A stretch of DNA of 64,000 nt, from assembly GCF_026241095.1 (NCBI RefSeq), contig NZ_JAPFGB010000025.1, forward strand, positions 25,686 to 89,685, read 5' to 3'. Below are positions 38,905 through 47,731 of the stretch, piece after piece. The stretch is from Saccharopolyspora sp. NFXS83 (GTDB taxonomy: Bacteria > Actinomycetota > Actinomycetes > Mycobacteriales > Pseudonocardiaceae). Both the position numbers and the translations under genes were made by a program. The notes below the pieces were generated by a model, which ran no database searches, was not told the origin of the DNA, and worked only from the letters and a program-made list of their open reading frames with translations. The stretch's first letter is position 1, and each line of letters opens with the position of its first letter.

Positions 38905-39525
38905 TCAGCCGAGCAGCGAGAGCAACAACGCCAGCCAGGCGAGGGCGACTCCGCCTGCCACGCCGAACGCGACCCAGCGCCAGACGGGAACTCGCCTGCC
39001 CAGCCAGATCGACGGGGCGAATCCGCCGACCACCACCGCGTTGACCAGCAACGCCAGCACCAGGCTCACCTCGGCCAGGCCGCGGCTCACCACCACCAGC
39101 GAAACCGTCACGATCGCGGCGATCACCACGCTGATCGTGATCCCGGTGGCCCACGGCGCCGGTTCCGGAGGCCCGTCCGCGGGCGAGGCCCGGCGGACCC
39201 GGCTCATCCGGCCGCGGGAAGGGTCCCAGTAGCCGACCTCGCCGCCCGTCTCGGCGGCGAGCCGCGCCGCGAGCTGACGGCCGCGGCGCGACATCAGGAC
39301 CGCGGAGGTCTCCCCGGAGATGTCCTGGTCCGGCGGCACCGTGTGCACCACGTGCGCCCACTCGTGCAGGTCCTCGACCAGCGTCGAGGGCAGCGCGAGC
39401 CGCGCCGGGTCGTACTCGTGGACGGCTCGCCGTTCCTGGTCGGCGGGGTCGGCGCGGTTGACGAGCACGGCGCGTCCTCGACGCACCCGCAGTTCCCACC
39501 GCGAGCGCTGCGCTGCTCGGGTCAT
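38905..39525 (-). CDS. DUF2537 membrane protein
   Basis: A 206-residue protein starting MTRAAQRSRWELRV. The N-terminal ~115 residues are soluble (LVEDLHEWAHVVHTV, RGRQLAARLAAETGGEVGYWDP), which resembles the DUF2537 core. Three hydrophobic helices follow (~125-205: ITISVVIAAIVTVSLVVVS, a second with LVNAVVVGGF, a third near the end). The start overlaps the stop of the rRNA methyltransferase gene by four bases, so they form one operon. Function unknown; a homologue lies in the same gene order in mycobacteria as far as I recall. Confidence 0.8.
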   Translation of the reverse strand: MTRAAQRSRWELRVRRGRAVLVNRADPADQERRAVHEYDPARLALPSTLVEDLHEWAHVVHTVPPDQDISGETSAVLMSRRGRQLAARLAAETGGEVGYWDPSRGRMSRVRRASPADGPPEPAPWATGITISVVIAAIVTVSLVVVSRGLAEVSLVLALLVNAVVVGGFAPSIWLGRRVPVWRWVAFGVAGGVALAWLALLLSLLG

Positions 39526-40328
39526 CGTGCTCCGCTCATCGCGTGGAACACGATCGCACCGGCGGTGGCGACGTTGAGCGAGTCCACTTCGGGGTTCATC
39601 GGGATGCGCACCGGCAGGTCCGCGGCGGAGATGGTGTCCTCCGCCAGGCCGGGCCCTTCCGAGCCGAGCAGCACCGCGACGCGCCCTCGGTCGAGCCCGG
39701 CGTCCCGCAGCGAGGAGGCCGTGGCGCGCGGGGTCAGCGCGGCGATCCGGTAGCCGTGCGCGGTGAGCGTCCGCAGCCCGTCGGGCCAAGCGTCGAGGTG
39801 CGCGAACGGGACGCGCAGCACGTGGCCCATGGACACCCGGATGCTGCGCCGGTACAGCGGGTCCGCGCAGCCCCCGCCGAGCAGGATCCCGTCGATGCCG
39901 AGCGCGGCGGCGTTGCGGAACAGCGCGCCCAGGTTCTCGTGGTCGCCGACCCCTTCCAGCACCGCGAGCCTGCGGGAGCCGCTGATCAGCTCGTCCGCGT
40001 CGACGGTGTGCGCGCGGTCGGCGACGGCGAGCACACCCCGGTTGAGGTGGAAGCCGACGATCTGGCTCATCACGTCCGCGGACACCTCGTACGCGGGCAC
40101 GTCGACGCCGGCGAGCCGGTCGGCGAGCGCGTCGAGGCGCTTGCGGACGCCGAGCAGCGCGCGCACCGGGTACGGGGAGTCGAGCAGCCGTTCGACGACC
40201 ACGGTGCCTTCGGCGATGACCAGGCCGCGACCGCCGGGGCGGTCCGGGCGGCGGTCGGCGGTGGCGAGATCCCGGAAGTCGTCGACCCTCGGGTCGCCGA
40301 CGTCGGTCACCTCGTGCACGCGTGCCAC
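39522..40328 (-). CDS. SpoU/TrmH-family RNA 2'-O-methyltransferase
   Basis: A 268-residue SPOUT methyltransferase. The N-terminal L30e-like substrate domain (VHEVTDVGDPRVDDFRDL) is followed by the knotted catalytic domain with motif 1 LEGVGDHENLGALFRNAAALG, motif 2 VAVLLGSEGPGL and motif 3 RIPMNPEVDSLNVATA. It methylates rRNA or tRNA ribose; the exact site cannot be read. I set the start at the GTG at 40326-40328; another GTG nine bases later is equally possible and a frame to 40415 adds non-family residues. It is divergent from the exporter gene at 40694. Confidence 0.9.
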   Translation of the reverse strand: MARVHEVTDVGDPRVDDFRDLATADRRPDRPGGRGLVIAEGTVVVERLLDSPYPVRALLGVRKRLDALADRLAGVDVPAYEVSADVMSQIVGFHLNRGVLAVADRAHTVDADELISGSRRLAVLEGVGDHENLGALFRNAAALGIDGILLGGGCADPLYRRSIRVSMGHVLRVPFAHLDAWPDGLRTLTAHGYRIAALTPRATASSLRDAGLDRGRVAVLLGSEGPGLAEDTISAADLPVRIPMNPEVDSLNVATAGAIVFHAMSGAR

Positions 40329-40693
40329 GCGTGCATTTTCGCATTCCGCATCGCCCCGGCCGGAACGGTGTCGCGATCTTGCCGGGCCCGCGGCGCCCGT
40401 GATGATCGACCTCACAACGACCGGGTGTGCGCGCTGGGCATAACGGGGACTCCTGGGTTGTTAGTTGCAGAGAGCAAACTGTCGTCGTCGCCCACCGCGC
40501 TCCAGGGACTCGGACGACCAGAGCCTGGACGCCGGAATTCCGAGGCGCCCGGTTCGCGCGGTCCGCCCGCGAGCGGCGGTCGCGACGCGCTGAGGCGGTC
40601 CGCGGGTGGCGTGCCAGGGGGGCACCACCGACCGCACTCACACCGATTCCGCCGGACAGGAGCACGTCCGGCGGCAACCCGATGAGGAGACCC
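40329..40693. other. Divergent promoter region between the methyltransferase and the exporter
   Basis: These 365 bases hold no supported gene. Both outward promoters must lie here. GAGGAG at 40684-40689 is the exporter ribosome binding site. I see no clear operator. Confidence 0.45.
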
Positions 40694-42010
40694 ATGTCCA
40701 CCCCCGAGGACACCACGATCGATGGGGCCCAACGCAGGTTGGGGAGCAAGACCAAATTCGCCCTCATCCTCGGTGGGATGACGGCTTTCGGGCCGCTGTC
40801 CATCGACATGTACCTGCCCGCGCTGCCGCAGCTGACCACGGAGCTGGGGGCCACCGAGTCGCAGGCGCAGCTGACGCTGACGGCGGTCCTGCTGGGCCTC
40901 GCGCTGGGCCAGCTGCTCGCCGGGCCGATCAGCGACTCCGTCGGCAGGCGGCGCCCGCTGCTGGTCGGGCTCACCGTGTACATCGTCGCGTCGGTGCTGT
41001 GCGCGCTGTCCGGGTCGATCTACGCGCTGGCGGGCCTGCGCCTGCTGCAGGGCGCGGGGGCCGCGGCGGGCATGGTGATCGCCCGCGCGGCGGTCCGCGA
41101 CCTGTACTCCGGCGTGGAGGCCGCCCGGTTCTTCTCGTCGCTGATGCTGGTGACCGGGCTGGCGCCGATCTTGGCGCCGGTCGTGGGCGGGCAGGTCCTG
41201 GCGCACACCACTTGGCGCGGCGTGTTCGTCGTGCTGACCGCGTTCGGCACGGTGCTGCTGCTGGTGGCGGCGTTCCTGCTGCCGGAGACGAAGCCGAAGC
41301 AGTGGCGCCAGCCCGCGCACCTGGGCAGCACGTTCCGGACGTTCGGCGCGCTGCTGTCGGCGCCGTCGTTCCTGGGCAACGCGCTGACCGGCGGCCTGGG
41401 CATGGCGGCGATGTTCGCCTACATCTCCGGTTCGTCGTTCGTGCTGCAGAACATCTACGCGATGTCGCCGCAGACCTACAGCATCGCGTTCGGGGCGAAC
41501 GCGATCGGCCTGGTGCTGGCCGGGCAGATCAACGCGCGGCTGGTCGGCCGGGTGGCCTCGGAGGCCCAGCTGCTGGTCGGCGCGCTGCTGACCTCCTCGG
41601 TGGCGGGCGCGGTGCTGCTGACGGCGGCGCTGCTGAACCTGCCGCTGCCGTTCCTGCTGGGACCGCTGTTCGTGATGGTCTCGGCGCTGGGCTTCGTCAT
41701 GCCGAACACGACGATGCTGGCGCTGGCCGACAACCGCGAGGTCTCCGGGAGCGCTTCGGCGCTGCTGGGCGTGTGCCAGTTCATCGTCGGCGCGCTGGCC
41801 GCTCCGCTGGTCGGGCTGGGCGGCACCGGGTCCGCGGTGCCGATGACGATGGTGATGTTCGGCGTCGTGGTGGCCGCGACCGTCATGTTCCTGACGCTGG
41901 GGCGGCGCGGGCTGAAGCGCCCGGAGGTCGTCGCCAGCTCCGCCGAGGTGCGCCGGAGCACTCCGGTCGAGGCCCCCGCGGAGCCCGGCCGGACCGGTTC
42001 CGGTCGCTGA
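40694..42010 (+). CDS. MFS multidrug exporter, Bcr/CflA type
   Basis: A 438-residue transporter with twelve helices. FGPLSIDMYLPALPQL in helix 1 is the Bcr/CflA signature, and GPISDSVGRRRPLL is the loop 2-3 motif. GLRLLQGAGAAAGMVIARAAVRDLY is the DHA1 antiporter helix 4-5 region. It probably exports drugs or metabolites with proton exchange. The ATG at 40694 (MSTPEDTTID) has GAGGAG four bases upstream; an ATG 12 bases earlier is also possible. The C-terminal tail is hydrophilic and Pro/Glu-rich. Confidence 0.93.
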   Translation: MSTPEDTTIDGAQRRLGSKTKFALILGGMTAFGPLSIDMYLPALPQLTTELGATESQAQLTLTAVLLGLALGQLLAGPISDSVGRRRPLLVGLTVYIVASVLCALSGSIYALAGLRLLQGAGAAAGMVIARAAVRDLYSGVEAARFFSSLMLVTGLAPILAPVVGGQVLAHTTWRGVFVVLTAFGTVLLLVAAFLLPETKPKQWRQPAHLGSTFRTFGALLSAPSFLGNALTGGLGMAAMFAYISGSSFVLQNIYAMSPQTYSIAFGANAIGLVLAGQINARLVGRVASEAQLLVGALLTSSVAGAVLLTAALLNLPLPFLLGPLFVMVSALGFVMPNTTMLALADNREVSGSASALLGVCQFIVGALAAPLVGLGGTGSAVPMTMVMFGVVVAATVMFLTLGRRGLKRPEVVASSAEVRRSTPVEAPAEPGRTGSGR

Positions 42011-42023
42011 CCTCCTCGTCCGC

Positions 42024-42068
42024 TCCGCGCGCGTCGTGCACCGCACTCAGGTGGACGACGCGCGCGGA
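42024..42068 (+). terminator. Hairpin terminator after the Bcr/CflA exporter
   Basis: TCCGCGCGCGTCGT pairs with ACGACGCGCGCGGA, extended by CACC/GGTG across one mismatch, around GCACTCA. It starts 14 bases past the stop. Confidence 0.8.
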
Positions 42069-42234
42069 CGAGGAAATATCGTGCGGCTCGGAGTCGCGTT
42101 CACGCCCGGCTCGGGACCGGGCGGCTCGCGCCGCTGAACTCCGACCGCACGCCGCACCCCGCCCCGGCGAGCTCCGGGCCGGGTGAGCGCCGGGCGCTCC
42201 CGGCGAGGACACGACGACCGAAGGCAGGGTTTCC

Positions 42235-43170
42235 ATGGCCCCACTGGGCACCACCGACCTCGACGTCCACCCGATCTGCCTGGGCGGCAACGTCTTCGGC
42301 TGGACCGCCGACCGCGACGACTCGTTCGCCGTGCTTGACGCGTACGTCGCCGCGGGCGGCAACTTCATCGACACCGCCGACCTCTACATGGCCTCCGCTC
42401 CCGGCAATTCCGGCGGCGAGTCCGAGACGATCATCGGCGAGTGGCTGCGGGCTCGCGGCAACCGCGACCAGGTCGTCATCGCCACCAAGGTCGCGAAGCT
42501 GCCGGGTCGCCGCGGCCTGTCCCCCGGCAACATCCGCGCCGCAGCCGAGGATTCGCTGCGCCGCCTCGGCGTCGACCACATCGACCTGTACTACGCGCAC
42601 GAGGACGACGAGTCGGTGCCGCAGGCCGAGGCGCTGGCGGCGTTCGACGGGTTGGTGCGCGAAGGCAAGGTGCGCCACCTCGCGGCCTCCAACTTCACCG
42701 GCGACCGGCTCGCGTCGGCGCTGGCGACCTCCGACCGCGAGGGCCTCGCCCGCTACCGGGCGGTGCAGCCGCACTACAACCTCGTCGAGCGCGCCGGGTA
42801 CGAAACCGACCTGGCCGAGCTGGTGGCGCGGGAGAAGCTGCCGGTGCTGCCGTACTTCGCGCTGGCGCGGGGATTCCTCACCGGCAAGTACCGGCCGGGC
42901 GACACGTTCTCCGACAGCCCGCGCGCGGATGCCGCGCGTAGTTACCTGGACGAGCGGGGGGTCAAGATCCTCACCGCATTGGAGGAGATCGCAACGCTGC
43001 GTGGAGTGCCGGAGGCATCGGTGGCGCTGGCCTGGTTGCGCGCCCGCCCGTCGGTCGCGGCCCCGATCGCCAGCGCCCGCAACACCGATCAGCTCGCGGC
43101 GCTGCTGGTAGCGGCCGAGCTGGAGCTGACCGGAGCGGAGCTGGAACGGCTCACCACGGCCTCCGGCTGA
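42235..43170 (+). CDS. Aldo/keto reductase
   Basis: A 311-residue TIM-barrel NADPH oxidoreductase. The catalytic tetrad is visible: Asp in NFIDTADLYM, Tyr in the same segment, Lys in VVIATKVAKLPG, and His in YYAHEDDES. LGVDHIDLYYAHEDD and RHLAASNFTGDRL are family marks. The late cofactor region RPSVAAPIASARNTDQL binds NADP. It reduces carbonyls of unknown identity. The ATG at 42235 follows a loose AGGCAGGG. It has no obvious operon partner. Confidence 0.93.
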   Translation: MAPLGTTDLDVHPICLGGNVFGWTADRDDSFAVLDAYVAAGGNFIDTADLYMASAPGNSGGESETIIGEWLRARGNRDQVVIATKVAKLPGRRGLSPGNIRAAAEDSLRRLGVDHIDLYYAHEDDESVPQAEALAAFDGLVREGKVRHLAASNFTGDRLASALATSDREGLARYRAVQPHYNLVERAGYETDLAELVAREKLPVLPYFALARGFLTGKYRPGDTFSDSPRADAARSYLDERGVKILTALEEIATLRGVPEASVALAWLRARPSVAAPIASARNTDQLAALLVAAELELTGAELERLTTASG

Positions 43171-43318
43171 GGTCCGGAAAGTCACTTTTCCCGCTGGTCA
43201 AATGCGGTATTCGAGTGCCCGCTCGAACACCGTTTTGGACGCTGGTCCGCCGGGTACCGATGTGTCACGGTTGGTGTCCACCTAGCCGGCGTGCTGGCCG
43301 ACCGAGCGGGGAGACGGC

Positions 43319-44815
43319 ATGGGAAAGCACGTGACCAGTCGGGCTTTCACTCCTGTGGACCGGCAACGCTATCGAGACAAGATGCAGCGCGGTCTCGACG
43401 CGTTGGCCCGGATGCTCGCCGAGGGCAACTTCTCCTTCCCGCACCAGCAGATGGGGCTGGAAATGGAGCTGAGCCTCGTCGACGAGCGGATGGAGCCGTC
43501 GATGTCGAACTCGGTGGTGCTGGAGAAGATCAACGATCCCTCCTTCACCACCGAGTTGGGCCAGCACAACATCGAGCTCAACGTGCTGCCCCGCGCGCTC
43601 GCCGGGGACGGCGCGCTGGAGCTGGAGCGCGAGCTGCGCAAGGCGTTGCTGCGCGCGGACGGCAAGGCGCAGGACGCGAACGCGAAGCTGGTGCTGATCG
43701 GCACGCTGCCCACCTTGCAGCGCGGGCACTTCGACCCGGCCTGGCTCTCGCACAACCCGCGGTACTCGCAGCTCAACGAGCAGATCTTCACCGCCAAGGG
43801 CGAGGAGATGCTGCTGGACATGGAGGGCGCCCCGCTCGGCGACGGCGGCCCGGAACAGCTCCGGTGCTACGCGGACTCCATCGTTCCCGAATCCGCGTGC
43901 ACATCAGTGCAACTACACCTGCAAGTGGCGCCCGAGGACTTCGCCGCGCACTGGAACGCCGCGCAATGCCTGGCCGGCGTGCAGCTGGCGATCGGCGCGA
44001 ACTCCCCGTTCCTGCTCGGCAAAGCGCTCTGGCACGAGACGCGGGTGCCGTTGTTCCAGCAGGCCACCGACACCCGGCCGCAGGAGCTCAAGAACCAGGG
44101 CGTGCGCCCGCGGGTGTGGTTCGGGGAACGCTGGATCACCTCGATCTTCGACCTGTTCGAGGAGAACGTCCGCTACTTCCCCGCCCTGCTGCCGGAACCC
44201 GAGGAGGAGGACCCGGTGGCCGCGCTGCAGGCCGGGCGGGCACCGACGCTGGCGGAGCTGCGGCTGCACAACGGCACCATCTGGCGGTGGAACCGCCCGG
44301 TGTACGACCTGGTGGACGGCGTTCCGCACCTGCGGGTGGAGAACCGGGTGCTCCCGTCGGGACCGAGCGTGCCGGACGTGATGGCGAACGCCGCGTTCTT
44401 CTACGGCGTGCAGCGCGCGCTGACCGAACAGGACCGTCCAGTGTGGACTCAAATGTCGTTCGCCGCGGCGGAGGAGAACTTCTACACCGGTGCCCGGCAC
44501 GGCATGGACTCGCACCTGTACTGGCCGGGGGCGGGCTGGATCACCCCCGATGAGCTGGTCCTGCGCCGCCTGCTGCCGATGGCGCACGAGGGCCTGCGGC
44601 TGTGCGGGGTGTCCGATGCCGCGCGGGAACGCACGCTCGGCATCATCGAAGCGCGCTGCCTGCGCAAGCAGACCGGCTCGTCGTGGCAGCGGGACGTGGT
44701 GGCGCGGCTGGAGCAGCGCGGCCACGACCGGCGGGCGGCGCTGACCGGGATGCTGCGGCGCTACGTGGAGCTCACCGACTCCGGCGAACCGGTGCACGGC
44801 TGGCCCGTGGAGTGA
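43319..44815 (+). CDS. Glutamate-cysteine ligase (GCS2) family protein
   Basis: A 498-residue ATP-dependent carboxylate-amine ligase-like protein. Family marks include the substrate-site MGLEMELSLVDERM, TELGQHNIELNVLPR, CTSVQLHLQVAPEDF, LAIGANSPFLLGKALWHETR and TIWRWNRPVYDL. Such proteins join glutamate to cysteine (in ergothioneine or glutathione-type paths) or to other amines; actinomycetes make mycothiol rather than glutathione, so the product here is uncertain. No ergothioneine genes are next to it. The ATG at 43319 follows GGGGAGACGGC. It is longer than typical EgtA. Confidence 0.82.
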   Translation: MGKHVTSRAFTPVDRQRYRDKMQRGLDALARMLAEGNFSFPHQQMGLEMELSLVDERMEPSMSNSVVLEKINDPSFTTELGQHNIELNVLPRALAGDGALELERELRKALLRADGKAQDANAKLVLIGTLPTLQRGHFDPAWLSHNPRYSQLNEQIFTAKGEEMLLDMEGAPLGDGGPEQLRCYADSIVPESACTSVQLHLQVAPEDFAAHWNAAQCLAGVQLAIGANSPFLLGKALWHETRVPLFQQATDTRPQELKNQGVRPRVWFGERWITSIFDLFEENVRYFPALLPEPEEEDPVAALQAGRAPTLAELRLHNGTIWRWNRPVYDLVDGVPHLRVENRVLPSGPSVPDVMANAAFFYGVQRALTEQDRPVWTQMSFAAAEENFYTGARHGMDSHLYWPGAGWITPDELVLRRLLPMAHEGLRLCGVSDAARERTLGIIEARCLRKQTGSSWQRDVVARLEQRGHDRRAALTGMLRRYVELTDSGEPVHGWPVE

Positions 44816-44952
44816 GGCGCGGAAACCCCTGTGCGCGGGCCTGAGGTCCCGGTGACTGAGATCAACCCCGCCCGGACTGCGGCGGCCGGACAGTTGCTAC
44901 TAGATTGCCATTGCTAGGGACTGTCAGCGATACGCGCACAGGGAGACGCTCA

Positions 44953-45582
44953 ATGGCTCAGTACGTGCTGCCCGAGTTGGATTACGACTACGCGGCGCTG
45001 GAGCCCGCGATCTCGGGTGAGATCAACGAGCTGCACCACAGCAAGCACCACGCGACTTACGTGAAGGGCGCCAACGACACGATCGAGAAGATCGCGGAGG
45101 CGCGGGACAAGGGCGACTTCGGGTCGATCGTGGGGTTGGAGACGACTCTGGCGTTCAACCTGGCGGGGCACTCGCTGCACTTGGTGTGGTGGAAGATCCT
45201 CTCGCCGAACGGGGGCGACAAGCCGACCGGTGAGCTGGCGGCGGCGATCGATCAGGACTTCGGTTCGTTCGACAAGTTCCGCGCTCAGATGGAGGCGGTG
45301 TCGACCACGATCCAGGGCAACGGCTGGGGCGTGCTGGCGTGGGACCCGGTGGGTCAGCGGTTGATCACGCAGCAGCTGCGCGACCACCACTCGAACCTGT
45401 CGATCGCCACGACGCCGCTGCTGGTGTTCGACATCTGGGAGCACGCGTACTACCTGCAGTACAAGAACGTGAAGGCGGACTACGTCAAGCAGCTGTGGAA
45501 CGTCGTGAACTGGGACGAGGTCGGCAAGCGCTTCGCCGACGCTCGCGCGGGGTACAACGGCCTGCGTCTGCCCACCGCTTGA
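44953..45582 (+). CDS. sodA: Superoxide dismutase (Fe/Mn type)
   Basis: A 209-residue enzyme that converts superoxide to oxygen and hydrogen peroxide. Metal ligands are His in [10 protein letters not shown], His in [12 protein letters not shown], and Asp plus His in [13 protein letters not shown]. The sequence is close to mycobacterial/streptomycete Fe-type enzymes ([17 protein letters not shown]), but residues that fix iron versus manganese are not decisive to me. The ATG at 44953 ([13 protein letters not shown]) follows GGGAGACG; the frame from 44905 is rejected. A 16-base hairpin follows; an iron-box promoter lies on the opposite strand about 220 bases downstream. Confidence 0.96.
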   Translation: MAQYVLPELDYDYAALEPAISGEINELHHSKHHATYVKGANDTIEKIAEARDKGDFGSIVGLETTLAFNLAGHSLHLVWWKILSPNGGDKPTGELAAAIDQDFGSFDKFRAQMEAVSTTIQGNGWGVLAWDPVGQRLITQQLRDHHSNLSIATTPLLVFDIWEHAYYLQYKNVKADYVKQLWNVVNWDEVGKRFADARAGYNGLRLPTA

Positions 45583-45623
45583 TCCCGCCGCGCCGGACGA
45601 CCGGCGCGATCGCGGACGCTCGA

Positions 45624-45659
45624 CACTTCGGGGCCTTCCTGCGGGAAGGCCCCGAAGTG
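45624..45659 (+). terminator. Hairpin terminator after sodA
   Basis: CACTTCGGGGCCTTCC pairs perfectly with GGAAGGCCCCGAAGTG (16 bases) around TGCG. It lies 41 bases past the sodA stop. Symmetry lets it act on a minus-strand transcript too. Confidence 0.85.
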
Positions 45660-45674
45660 CTGTCCGGGGTGGTG

Positions 45675-45756
45675 CCGGAGCACCGCGCGTAGTGCTCCGG
45701 CGGACGCGGGTCCGAACGCGAGCGAACCCCGCCTCCCGGAGGAAGCGGGGTTCGCT
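45675..45756. terminator. Two further hairpins in the sodA/MFS convergent gap
   Basis: CCGGAGCAC pairs with GTGCTCCGG (45675-45700). AGCGAACCCCGC pairs with GCGGGGTTCGCT (45721-45756). The second lies 56 bases past the MFS stop and could end that transcript. Confidence 0.6.
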
Positions 45757-45801
45757 CTGTTCCCGAACTGACTGCCGCTCCCACCACGAAGCGGACATGT
45801 A

Positions 45802-45832
45802 TTAGGTTAGCCTAACCTCCCAGGCTCTGCAA
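45802..45832 (-). promoter_or_regulatory. IdeR/DtxR iron box overlapping a minus-strand promoter
   Basis: TTAGGTTAGCCTAACCT at 45802-45818 matches the 19-base IdeR/DtxR consensus at 16-17 positions; AGGTTAG-C-CTAACCT is a perfect palindrome. On the minus strand TTGCAG (45832-45827), a 17-base spacer and TAACCT (45809-45804) form a plausible sigma-70 promoter, with the box covering the -10, the usual repressor position. The stop codon of the MFS gene lies inside the box. No protein gene starts downstream. Confidence 0.75.
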
Positions 45833-47149
45833 CCCCGATCTCCGCGCCCGCCACAGCAGCAGTCCGCAGCCCACCGCGGCCAGCAACGAGGCGAGCCCGC
45901 CCAGCAGCACCGGCGACCGCGGGCCCAGCACCTCCGCGAGCCAGCCCGAGGCCAGCCCGCCCAGCGGTTTCCCGCCCAGGAACAGCAGCATGTACAGGCC
46001 CATCACGCGCCCGCGCATCGACGGATCGACACCCAGCTGCACGGTCGAGTTCGCGCTGGTCGTGAACGTCATCACCGCCACCCCGACCGGGATCAGCATC
46101 ACCGCGAACGACCAGTAGCCCGGCATCAGCGCGCCCACCGCCTCCAGCAGCCCGAACGCGGCGGCGCCGAGCACCATCAGCCGCAGCCGCGAACCAGCCT
46201 TGCCGCTGCGGCGAGCGGCGAGGGTGGCGCCGGACAGCGTCCCGACGGCGAGCATCGTGATCAGCAGCCCGTAGCCGTCGGCGTCGCGACCGAACACGTT
46301 GCGGGCGATGACCGCGAAGGTGCTCTCGAAGTTCATGCCGAAGGTGCCCACGCAGAACACCAGCACCATCACCGCGACCAGGTCGGGCCGCCGCCGCACG
46401 TAGCGCAGCCCGGCGCGCACCTGGCCGCGCTCCTTCGGCACCCGGTCCGGGCGGTGCAGCAGCGCCACGTCCATCAGCAGCAGCCCGCCCACCACGGCGG
46501 CGGAGCTGATGCCGTTGGCGAGGAACACCCAGCCGGTGCCGACGGCGGTGATGAGCACGCCCGCGATGGCGGGACCCACGATCCGCGCCAGGTTGAAGGT
46601 CATCGAGTTCAGCGCGACGGCATTGGTGAGCTGCGAAGGCCCCACCATCTCCACCACGAACGACTGGCGCACCGGGGCGTCGATCGCCGCGAACGCGCCG
46701 AGCACGGCGCACAACGCGTACACGTGCCAGAGCCGCACGACCCCGGAGACGTCGAGCAGGCCGAGCAGCAGCCCGCAGGCTCCCAGCGCGATCTGCGTCG
46801 CGATCAGCAGGCGCCGCTTGTCGAACCGGTCGGCCGCGGTGCCCGCCCACAGCGTGAGCAGCAGCGTCGGCAGGAACTGCAGCGCCACCGCCACGCCGAG
46901 CGCGCCGGCGCTGCCGCCGGAGAGCTCCAGCACCAGCCAGTCCTGCGCGGCCCGCTGCATCCAGGTGCCGGTGAGCGAGACGACCTGGCCGGAGGCGTAG
47001 TAGCGGTAGTTGCGCACCCGCAGCGAGCCGAACATGCCGCCGCTTCCGGAGCCCTCCCGGCCTGGCGGAGCGGCGATCCCGCCGGTGGTGGATGTGCGAT
47101 TCGCACCGTCCGGGTCGTGCCCTGACGGGTGCAGCGATTCACCTGGCAC
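45812..47149 (-). CDS. MFS transporter (MFS_3/EntS-like)
   Basis: A 445-residue transporter with twelve helices. SLRVRNYRYYASGQVVSLTGTW leads into helix 1; GTAADRFDKRRLLI is the loop 2-3 motif. It belongs to the group with enterobactin and macrolide exporters. The start is given as the GTG at 47149, but an internal ATG at residue 39 (MFGSLRVRNYR) may be used since the first 38 residues are Pro/Gly-rich. It lies 22 bases after a MarR gene, so it is probably a MarR-controlled efflux pump. Its stop codon TAG is embedded in the iron box. Confidence 0.9.
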   Translation of the reverse strand: MPGESLHPSGHDPDGANRTSTTGGIAAPPGREGSGSGGMFGSLRVRNYRYYASGQVVSLTGTWMQRAAQDWLVLELSGGSAGALGVAVALQFLPTLLLTLWAGTAADRFDKRRLLIATQIALGACGLLLGLLDVSGVVRLWHVYALCAVLGAFAAIDAPVRQSFVVEMVGPSQLTNAVALNSMTFNLARIVGPAIAGVLITAVGTGWVFLANGISSAAVVGGLLLMDVALLHRPDRVPKERGQVRAGLRYVRRRPDLVAVMVLVFCVGTFGMNFESTFAVIARNVFGRDADGYGLLITMLAVGTLSGATLAARRSGKAGSRLRLMVLGAAAFGLLEAVGALMPGYWSFAVMLIPVGVAVMTFTTSANSTVQLGVDPSMRGRVMGLYMLLFLGGKPLGGLASGWLAEVLGPRSPVLLGGLASLLAAVGCGLLLWRARRSGLQSLGG

Positions 47150-47171
47150 CGCCGACGTGCTCAGCTCCCCT

Positions 47172-47606
47172 CTAGCGCTCCGAGATCCGTTCCATGATCT
47201 CGGCGGCGCGGCTCAGCGCCGCGCGTTCTTCCTTGGTCAGCTCGGCGAGCTGGATGTCGAGCCAGCGCTCCCGAGCGGAGATCTCCTCGTCGATGCGGGC
47301 CCGGCCCGCGTCGGTGAGGTCGACGACGGCCTGCCGCCCGTCGGTCGGGTGCGGAGTGCGCACCACCAGGCCGAGGCCTTCGAGGGCGGCGATGACCCTG
47401 GTCATCGAGGGCGGCTGCACGCCTTCCTTCGCGGCGAGCACACCCGGTGTCATGGCTCCGGCCTTGTGCAGGCAGGACAGCGCGGACAACTGGGAGAGCG
47501 TGACGACGGAGTCGGTGCTCTGCGCCCGCAACCTGCGGTTGAGTCGGACGGAGGCCATCCGCAGCCGAGTGGCCAGCGTGCGCTCACGTTCAGCGATCTC
47601 GGACAC
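47172..47606 (-). CDS. MarR-family transcriptional regulator
   Basis: A 144-residue winged-helix protein (MSEIAERERTLATRLR). The recognition region is LSALSCLHKAGAMTPGVLAAKEGVQPPSMTRVIAALEGLG and the wing is VVRTPHPTDGRQAVVDLT. MarR proteins bind inverted repeats and release them on binding phenolic or drug ligands. It is followed by the MFS gene on the same strand, the classic regulator-pump pair. A candidate operator with inverted repeats lies just upstream at 47612-47639. Confidence 0.94.
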   Translation of the reverse strand: MSEIAERERTLATRLRMASVRLNRRLRAQSTDSVVTLSQLSALSCLHKAGAMTPGVLAAKEGVQPPSMTRVIAALEGLGLVVRTPHPTDGRQAVVDLTDAGRARIDEEISARERWLDIQLAELTKEERAALSRAAEIMERISER

Positions 47607-47611
47607 GTCGT

Positions 47612-47639
47612 TAGTCTACCAAACTATTTGACGACAAAT
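47612..47639. promoter_or_regulatory. Inverted repeats upstream of marR
   Basis: ATTTG-ACGA-CAAAT (47626-47639) is an inverted repeat in an AT-rich island unusual for this DNA. TAGT...ACTA (47612-47626) overlaps it. It lies 6-33 bases before the MarR start, as expected for self-repression. Confidence 0.5.
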
Positions 47640-47731
47640 CGGACGATCGACCCATGGTCGGGCGCGATGCGCGGAGCTTAGGGGACCCGACGTCCGACGA
47701 TCACCCGAGGTGGCCGATTCGTACCCGATCG

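Larger units (their letters stand above)
45624..45797 (-). ncRNA. Candidate iron-regulated small RNA opposite the sodA 3' flank
   Basis: A minus-strand promoter with an iron box (45802-45832) would start RNA near 45797. The first 174 bases contain three stable hairpins: AGCGAACCCCGC/GCGGGGTTCGCT (45721-45756), CCGGAGCAC/GTGCTCCGG (45675-45700) and the sodA terminator stem read from the back. No credible protein frame with a binding site starts here; the 282-codon frame from 45798 is antisense to sodA. The RNA, its ends and its iron response are all inference. Confidence 0.3.

Noticed and set aside
44950..45798. A 282-codon minus-strand frame starting just after the iron-box promoter
   Set aside because: It is antisense to sodA with shadow-like composition. 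The promoter is better explained by a non-coding RNA, if it is used.
45802..45820. Iron box as a direct regulator of the sodA or MFS promoter
   Set aside because: It lies at the 3' ends of both genes, more than 800 bases from the sodA start and 1.3 kb from the MFS start.
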